Of a stretch of 64,000 bases of DNA, positions 58,201 to 64,000 are shown piece by piece. Both the position numbers and the translations under genes were made by a program. The stretch is taken from assembly GCA_021613375.1 (NCBI GenBank), contig CM038722.1, forward strand, positions 28,674,903-28,738,902, written 5' to 3'. The DNA comes from Megaleporinus macrocephalus (Eukaryota; Chordata; Actinopteri; Characiformes; Anostomidae). The notes beneath the pieces are model-generated. The model did not search any database and was not told where the DNA came from. It saw nothing but the letters and a program-made list of their open reading frames with translations. How positions within the stretch are numbered: position 1 is the stretch's first letter; each line of letters begins with the position of its first letter.

Positions 58201-58635
58201 TACTTTGTTAAAGGTCTGTAGTGTAATGTGACCAAGGACAGATTAAGGATAGGCTGGGCCCCTGAGCAACTCTTTGGTTCATCTAACTAGAAAGTTTTCA
58301 GTCGTGTCCTGTCGGTTCATGGGGTTGAACTGGCAACCTTCTGGTCACAAGGCTGGTTCCCTAACCTCCAGCCCACGACTGCCACCAATATAGCTGCCCC
58401 AATTATTGCTTCAGAGCTAGCTGGTACTAACTAGGCTTGAAAGTCATTAACAGTGAGTACACTTATTTAGAATCATGTGTAGAATCAAGGAAAACGTATA
58501 TTCTCTCCTGAGAGTGTAATATATAAAAATATTTAAATAAATGGCTCAAGCATTTCGTCGCTGTCCCCCCAAAAAAACGATTTTTATGTTTCTACAGTAT
58601 TAGAACACGACGGCTGCTGATTTGAGACGCACCCC

Positions 58636-58860
58636 TTACTTCCCAGTAGAGCTGTGCGGGATGTTGATGTCACCGGCGACCTCTCTGAGGCTAGATTTGT
58701 GGAGATGTGGAGACTCTGACTTTTGAAGTGTGGTGGGAAGTTCTCCTGGCAGGGTGTTCTCAGACAGATGGTGATCTATTTTCTCCCCCGTATTCACCCG
58801 TTTCCCACGCGCTTCGGGCCACAGCGATACAGATTTAATCACGAAGACCTCCTTTAACAC
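58636..58860 (-). other. Unassigned open reading frame, possible exon
   Basis: Up to 74 residues on the - strand (KEVFVIKSVSLWPEARGKRV to the end HSSTGK and a stop). Local GC content is higher than that of the flanking DNA and no repeat is recognised in it. There is no recognised family and the possible acceptor (GTGTTAAAG) is weak. It could be the last exon of a neighbouring gene or chance. Confidence 0.15.
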
Positions 58861-59005
58861 GAAGCACAGATAACAATGAGACTCCCACAGCTAGACTAAT
58901 TTAAGACCTCGTGTGAGCAGCTTCCATAAAACACTGCCCTGTAAAATGCTGCCTCGGCTAAAAGCGCCGTGTTATATGTGAAGTGAGTCCCTGTCCTGTC
59001 AAAAA

Positions 59006-59440
59006 AGGGGGAATCCCACCTATTTAAACAATTCATTCCGAGTGGTTTGATGTAATATGCTCTGTTCTATAGGAACATGCATAGTCAGAGGCGTTTACAG
59101 TGGTAGTGATAGGAACCAGACATCTGAAGAGTTAAAGAGGGTCTCTAAAAGCTCCCGCACAGAAAGTTATTATGTCCTTTCTATGGATGCTGTGAGGCAG
59201 ATTACCTACAAAAGAAATATTACTATCTTATCATCATCATCATCATCATCACTACATATAAACACAGAACAGAAGATGCGTGTAGGTTCACTGGTGGTAT
59301 GGGTAGTAAGTATAATGTCTATATTGGCACTGTAGACATGGTGACCCCTGGTTCCATTCACCACCACTGTAAATGTAGGTTTCTCTACAGGGAACCATTC
59401 TACATCAAACCACTCAATGACTGCATTACTCAGAAACGCT
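59006..59440. mobile_element. Foldback-like repeat, family B, well-preserved copy
   Basis: It opens GGGGGAATCCCACCTATTTA. The left block TTTACAGTGGTAGTGATAGG is matched by the inverted CCATTCACCACCACTGTAAA at 59354-59373, followed by TCTACATCAAACCACTCAAT. Confidence 0.65.
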
Positions 59441-59867
59441 GCTAAACCTACCGTTCCTCTGAAATGCTGAAGACTGGAGTGACTGTGTGGTTGTTTGGCC
59501 ATAGTTTGCATGAGTTTTGTCTAAGCATGTTGACACAAGATGTGGAATGTAAAGGAGCTCATGAACGTACACACAGAACCGTGTCGGTAATGCTTCCAAG
59601 CTTTGGTTAGGCTGCTTAAAAGGCCCAGACGCCACCTCAGCTCGCATGCCAGCAACATCTTAGAGAGTTCTCCTGGCTCTGTAAGGAGTTGCTGGCTGGT
59701 ACAGAAGAATTCCTTTAAGAAGCCGTGTTTCTGTTTATCGTCGCCTGAGTCACTTCAGAGACATGTGGCTAAGCCCTGCTGCAGTGGGCTGTGGGTAGTT
59801 GGTAAAGCTAGCACATGCAATATATATATTATATATATCTCTACACACACACACACACACACACTAC

Positions 59868-60155
59868 AGCTCAAAAGTTTGGAATCACAGTGAAATATTT
59901 TTGTTTTCAATGAAGTAGCCTTCCTTCCTTAACACAACAGAGTCTAATCTTTTAAGCAAGGGTGTCCTAACAACCAATTAGTCCAATAACATCCTTAACT
60001 TGGATTGGTGGTCGTACCAGGAGATTTAGACAGAGGACTGAGAATTACTGATAATAGGACTATATGCAAAATAAGCCTCTATACAATAAAAATCATCTGA
60101 TACACTTAAATTAATTGTGAAATGAACAATTGTTTGTGAATTGCATGAAATGAAG
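59868..60155. mobile_element. Tc1-like non-autonomous element, partner of 35150-35546
   Basis: Left end AGCTCAAAAGTTTGGAATCA. The interior is collinear with the 35.15-kb copy but lacks about 60 bp. The right end is lost at the (AT)n tract that starts at 60165. Confidence 0.75.
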
Positions 60156-60162
60156 AGGGGTA

Positions 60163-60163
60163 G

Positions 60164-60202
<39 letters not shown>

Positions 60203-60366
60203 ATGTTTGTGTACTCACTCTCCAAAGAATAACATGATAACGTGTCTCTTTTTTGATTTCATTTTTGTAAAACATCTTTTAAACCTGACAGACCAAAAGA
60301 AATACTCCAGATTTACTTTACATCTACTTACCAAAAAGCTTTTGTTGGCCTCACTGGTAAAGTTAC

Positions 60367-60440
<74 letters not shown>
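60163..60440. repeat. (AT)n and (GT)n microsatellites
   Basis: (AT)n at about 60163-60188, (GT)n to 60203, and a long (AT)n at about 60370-60440. Confidence 0.95.
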
Positions 60441-60443
<3 letters not shown>

Positions 60444-60665
60444 CAAACTTTACACAGTGATATAAACATGTATTCCCAAAATGTTAACTTTACAGGTAAG
60501 GCCAAAACAGTGTTTACACTTAAAGTCAATGGAACCAGAATGTTTTCCAAGTAGTTTTTGAGCATTTCTATTGGTCCATTCATCATGAAATGTTTACACA
60601 ATACAATAAACGGCAGCCATCATGATGCTGATAAATAAAAAGGTGACGAAGGTGCATGTTTCTTT
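60220..60665. mobile_element. Interspersed repeat, family A, split by an (AT)n tract
   Basis: ACTCTCCAAAGAATAACATG at the left; AACTTTACAGGTAAGGCCAA, GGAACCAGAATGTTTTCCAA and TTTCTATTGGTCCATTCATC to the right of the (AT)n. Confidence 0.55.
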
Positions 60666-60807
60666 GAAGTGTGTGTGTACACATGGTGTGTATGGTTTGG
60701 ATGGTGTTTTGTTTTCTGAATGTGTTAAAGTACTTTGGCTTCTATATTTCTAGTCATGAAAAAAAGACCCTCCTTTTTCCTCGTTTCTATTTTTGGCCTT
60801 TGTATTT

Positions 60808-60814
60808 GGCTCAT

Positions 60815-60877
<63 letters not shown>
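60808..60877. repeat. (TTTA)n microsatellite
   Basis: About 17 units of TTTA. Confidence 0.95.
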
Positions 60878-61379
60878 TGTAGTGTGTGTGTGTGTCTGTT
60901 TTTACTTTCATACTGTTCCATTGGTTTGGCACCAAGTCTGCTTTGCTGCTGGTCGCACCTCTAATGTTTGAAGGTTTAGTGTTTTATTTTAGACCAAAAG
61001 CACTTTTAAAGAGGAGGAGAAGAGCATCCAGTCTGCTGCTCATAGATGCTGGAAGTACAGTAGACCCAACACAACCGTAATAGTTTTTGGTATTTGAACT
61101 AAATGTTTGATTCCAGGCTTTAAATGGCAGTGTAGATGCCCTGAGCTCAATCTCACCAGGTACAGGTGAAAAAAGGGCTTTTGATTTTTTCTTCTTTTCT
61201 GTTTTCAGAAGCAGCATTTGAGAATTTTGAGGTAGTGTCTCTAATTATAAATAATGACTCAACCATCCAAAACGGTGACTTAATTTTTTGGACTGCTGTA
61301 ACAAAGTATTCACCTTCATAAATAATAATATCAACAAAATAAGCAATTGCTTCAAGAAACTCTGTTAAGAACTAGAAAA

Positions 61380-62320
61380 AAATAAGTTACTATGTTAATA
61401 TTTAGAGAATATTAATCACTATTTTGAGATACTATGTAAATGATTAGAGAATATAAGTCACTATTTTGATACTATGTTAATATTTGGAGAAAATAAGTCA
61501 ATATGTTGAGATACTATGGTAATAATTGGAGAATATTAATCACTATTTTGAGTTACTATGTTAATAATTAGAGAATATAAGTCACTATTTTGAGTAACTA
61601 TGTTAATAGTTAGAAAATATAAGTCACTATTTTGAGATGATATGTCAATAATTAGAGAATATAAGTCACTATTTTGAGTTACTATGTTAATAACTAGAGA
61701 ATATTAATCACTATTTTGAGTTACTATGTTAATAATTAGAGAATATAAGTCACTATTTTGATACTATATAAATATTTGGAGAAAATAAGTCAATATTTTG
61801 AGATACTATGTCAATAATTAGAGAATATAAGTCACTATTTTGAGTTACTATGTTAATATTTAGAGAATATAAGTCACTATTTTGAGATGCTATGTCAATA
61901 ATTAGAGAATATAAGTGACTATTTTGAGTTACTATGTTAATATTTAGAGAATATAAGTCACTATTTTGAGATGCTATGTCAATAATTGGAGAATATAAGT
62001 CTCTATTTTGATACTATGTTAATATTTGGAGAAAATAAGTCAATATTTTGAGATACTATGTTAATAATTAGAGAATATAAGTCACTATTTTGAGTTACTA
62101 TATTAATATTTAGAGAATATAAGGCACTATTTTGAGATGCTATGTCAATAATTAGAGAATATAAGTCACTATTTTGAGTTACTATGTTAATAACTAGAGA
62201 ATAAGTCACTATTTTGAGATGCTATGTCAATAATTAGAGAATATAAGTCACTATTTTGAGTTACTATGTTAATAACTAGAGAATATAAGTCACTATTTTG
62301 AGATTCTATGTTATTATTAA
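61380..62320. repeat. Minisatellite, about 22 units of about 42 bp
   Basis: Units of GAGAATATAAGTCACTATTT, TGAGTTACTATGTTAATAAT and TA, with variants (GAGAT for GAGTT, CAATATTTGGAGAAAAT). Units alternate, so an 84-bp dimer period is visible in places. Confidence 0.92.
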
Positions 62321-62429
62321 TTGGCCTTGTCTTGAACTGGCAACCTGTCCAGGGTGTTTCCTGCCTTCGACGCAATGAGCGCTGGGACAGAATCCAGCAC
62401 TCCCTGCTTCCCAAGAGCGGTTTAGACGA

Positions 62430-63690
62430 TAAATGAATGAATCTCAATATTTAGAAAATGTAGTACTTCGAAATACAATGTTAGAATTTGGTGATAAGTC
62501 CTCATTTTGAGATATTATGCCAATTCTCAGAGAAAATTAGCAATTAATATGTATTCTAGTTCAACGTTGAGAGGAAATATGTCATTATTATGGATAATAT
62601 ATCAACATTATAGAATCTCTTATTTTCAGATAGTATGTTTTTTTATTTTAGTTATTTTAAGATATCATGTAAGTATCTAGAAATTACCGGTCAATATTTA
62701 AAGATATCAAGTCATTTTGAGATAGTATGTCAAAATTTAGAGATAAGAATAAATTATTTTTGAGATACTTTGCCAATATAGAGAGATAATAAGCAATTAT
62801 TTTAAGCTACTATGTCTTTTTTAGAGATAAGTCAGTATTTTCAGATGCTATATCAATATTTAAAGATATCAAGTCATTTTTTGAGATAGTATGTCAAAAT
62901 TTAGAGACTCATTATTTTTGAGATGCTTTGCCAATATACTTTGCCAATTCTGAGAGAAAATAAGTAATTAATATGGATTCTATTTCAACGTTGAAAGAAA
63001 ATATGTAATTATTATAGATTATATATCAACATTATAGAATCTCATTATTTTCAGATAGTATGTTAATATTTAGAAACTGGTCATTATTTTAAGATATCAT
63101 GTCAGTATTTAGAGATTATAAGTCAATATTTAAAGATATTAAGGCATTATTTTGAGATAGTATATCAAAACTTAGACACAAGAATTCATTATTTTTGAGA
63201 TACTTTGTCAATATACTTTGCCAATTCTGAGAGAAAATAAGTAATTAATATGGATTCTATTTCAACGCTGAGAGAAAATATGTCGTTATTAAGGATAATA
63301 TATCAACATTTTAGAATCTCTTATTTTCGGATAGTATGTTAATATTTAGAAACAGGTCATTATTTTAAGATATCATGTCAGTATTTAGAGACAGTGTCAA
63401 AATTTTGAGACAAAAACTCATACTACACAAGATACCTTGCCAATAGTAAGAGATAATAAGCAATTATGTCTAAGTCAGTATTTTCAGATCCTATGTCAAT
63501 ATTTAGAGATATCAAGTCATTGTTTTAAGATATTATGTCAACATTCTGTGAGATACCATGTCAAAATTTAGAGATAATAAGCAATTTTTTTAAGATACCA
63601 TGTCAATATTTGGGGACAATAAGTCATTAATGATAAGTTATTATGTCAATATTTAGATATAATGAATCTTTATTGTAAGAGACTATGTTT
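62430..63690. repeat. Degenerate extension of the 42-bp minisatellite
   Basis: The same theme (ATTTTGAGATA, TATGTCAATATTTAGAGA, AATAAGTCATTATTTT) continues in strongly diverged form. A longer block with CCAATTCTGAGAGAAAATAA and GGATTCTATTTCAACG recurs near 62.52, 62.95 and 63.22 kb. Confidence 0.75.
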
Positions 63691-63729
63691 AGTTAAAAAT
63701 ATCTCTTGCATTTGCGTCCATACTTGTAC

Positions 63730-63935
63730 ATGTAATCCTGGTGGCACCTTAATCATCCCGGATCTGGTGCTGTAGTACTCCCTGTGCTTTTCCAGCTTTA
63801 ACACTCCCACTCCAGCTCAGTACGGGATTATTAATTAGCTTATTAGTCAAACCAGGTATGCTGGGGGCTGGGAAAGCACTGAACTGGGCTACCGGTGGTC
63901 CTCCAGGACCAGGGCTGGGACTGAGTATTCATGAT
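63730..63935. repeat. Interspersed repeat fragment
   Basis: GCACTGAACTGGGCTACCGG, GGTCCTCCAGGACCAGGGCT and the preceding CTCCAGCTC-rich part resemble a common fish repeat of unknown class. Confidence 0.35.
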
Positions 63936-64000
63936 GGTTGGATGACACAGACACGCATGCATTACTGTGTAACACCGCCACCTGCTGGGAGACTCCGGCA

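Overview
The window is genomic DNA from a vertebrate, almost certainly a teleost fish: widely spaced coding exons with GT-AG splice sites, AT-rich introns, very long (AT)n and (AC)n tracts, Tc1-like and hAT-like DNA transposons, a tRNA-derived SINE and L1-like remnants. An ostariophysan host (characin or catfish type) is possible from the repeat repertoire, but that is only an impression. There is no prokaryotic gene content.

Two protein-coding genes are present and they converge. On the + strand, 590-754 is the last coding exon of an integrin alpha gene of the alpha-6 type (cytoplasmic tail starting CGFFKR and ending NESYS), with a probable 3' UTR to about 2515. On the - strand lies essentially the whole coding region of neurabin-1 (PPP1R9A family). 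A CpG-rich promoter and first non-coding exon sit near 50.03-50.48 kb. The 1.9-kb first coding exon is at 47884-45971, and 16 smaller exons run down to the stop codon at 4824-4826. All 17 coding exons join in one frame with consensus splice sites to give about 1478 residues: an N-terminal actin-binding region, the PP1-docking motif KVRF, a PDZ domain, a coiled coil, a long phospho-serine/basic region and a C-terminal SAM domain. The neurabin 3' UTR probably ends near 3.59 kb, so the two genes are separated by about 1.1 kb that is mostly a minisatellite.

The introns and the 13.5 kb upstream of the neurabin promoter are filled with repeats. Large tandem arrays lie at 2.58-3.39, 7.35-7.79, 12.04-13.23, 14.90-15.57, 17.21-17.45, 19.49-20.03, 41.99-44.86 and 61.38-63.69 kb. 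Several DNA transposons have readable boundaries: hAT-like elements with 8-bp target duplications at 10149-10516, 29760-30103, 23651-24037 (nested in a SINE) and 52877-53517; Tc1-like elements at 26.64-27.85, 30.18-30.66, 35.15-35.55 and 59.87-60.16 kb; and a long palindrome at 36.28-36.98 kb. A Gypsy-type LTR remnant with tRNA-Leu-like primer sites is at 22.8-23.36 kb and an L1-like reverse-transcriptase fragment at 48.5-49.5 kb. Two further interspersed families recur many times: a roughly 240-bp element with ends CGCTGTCCAAAGAAAA, and a foldback-like family marked by GGGGAATTCCACC.

I found no evidence for an undescribed enzyme system. The main points of biological interest are the integrin/neurabin linkage, which echoes ITGA3-PPP1R9B in mammals, the modular in-frame exon blocks of neurabin, and the transposon nesting.
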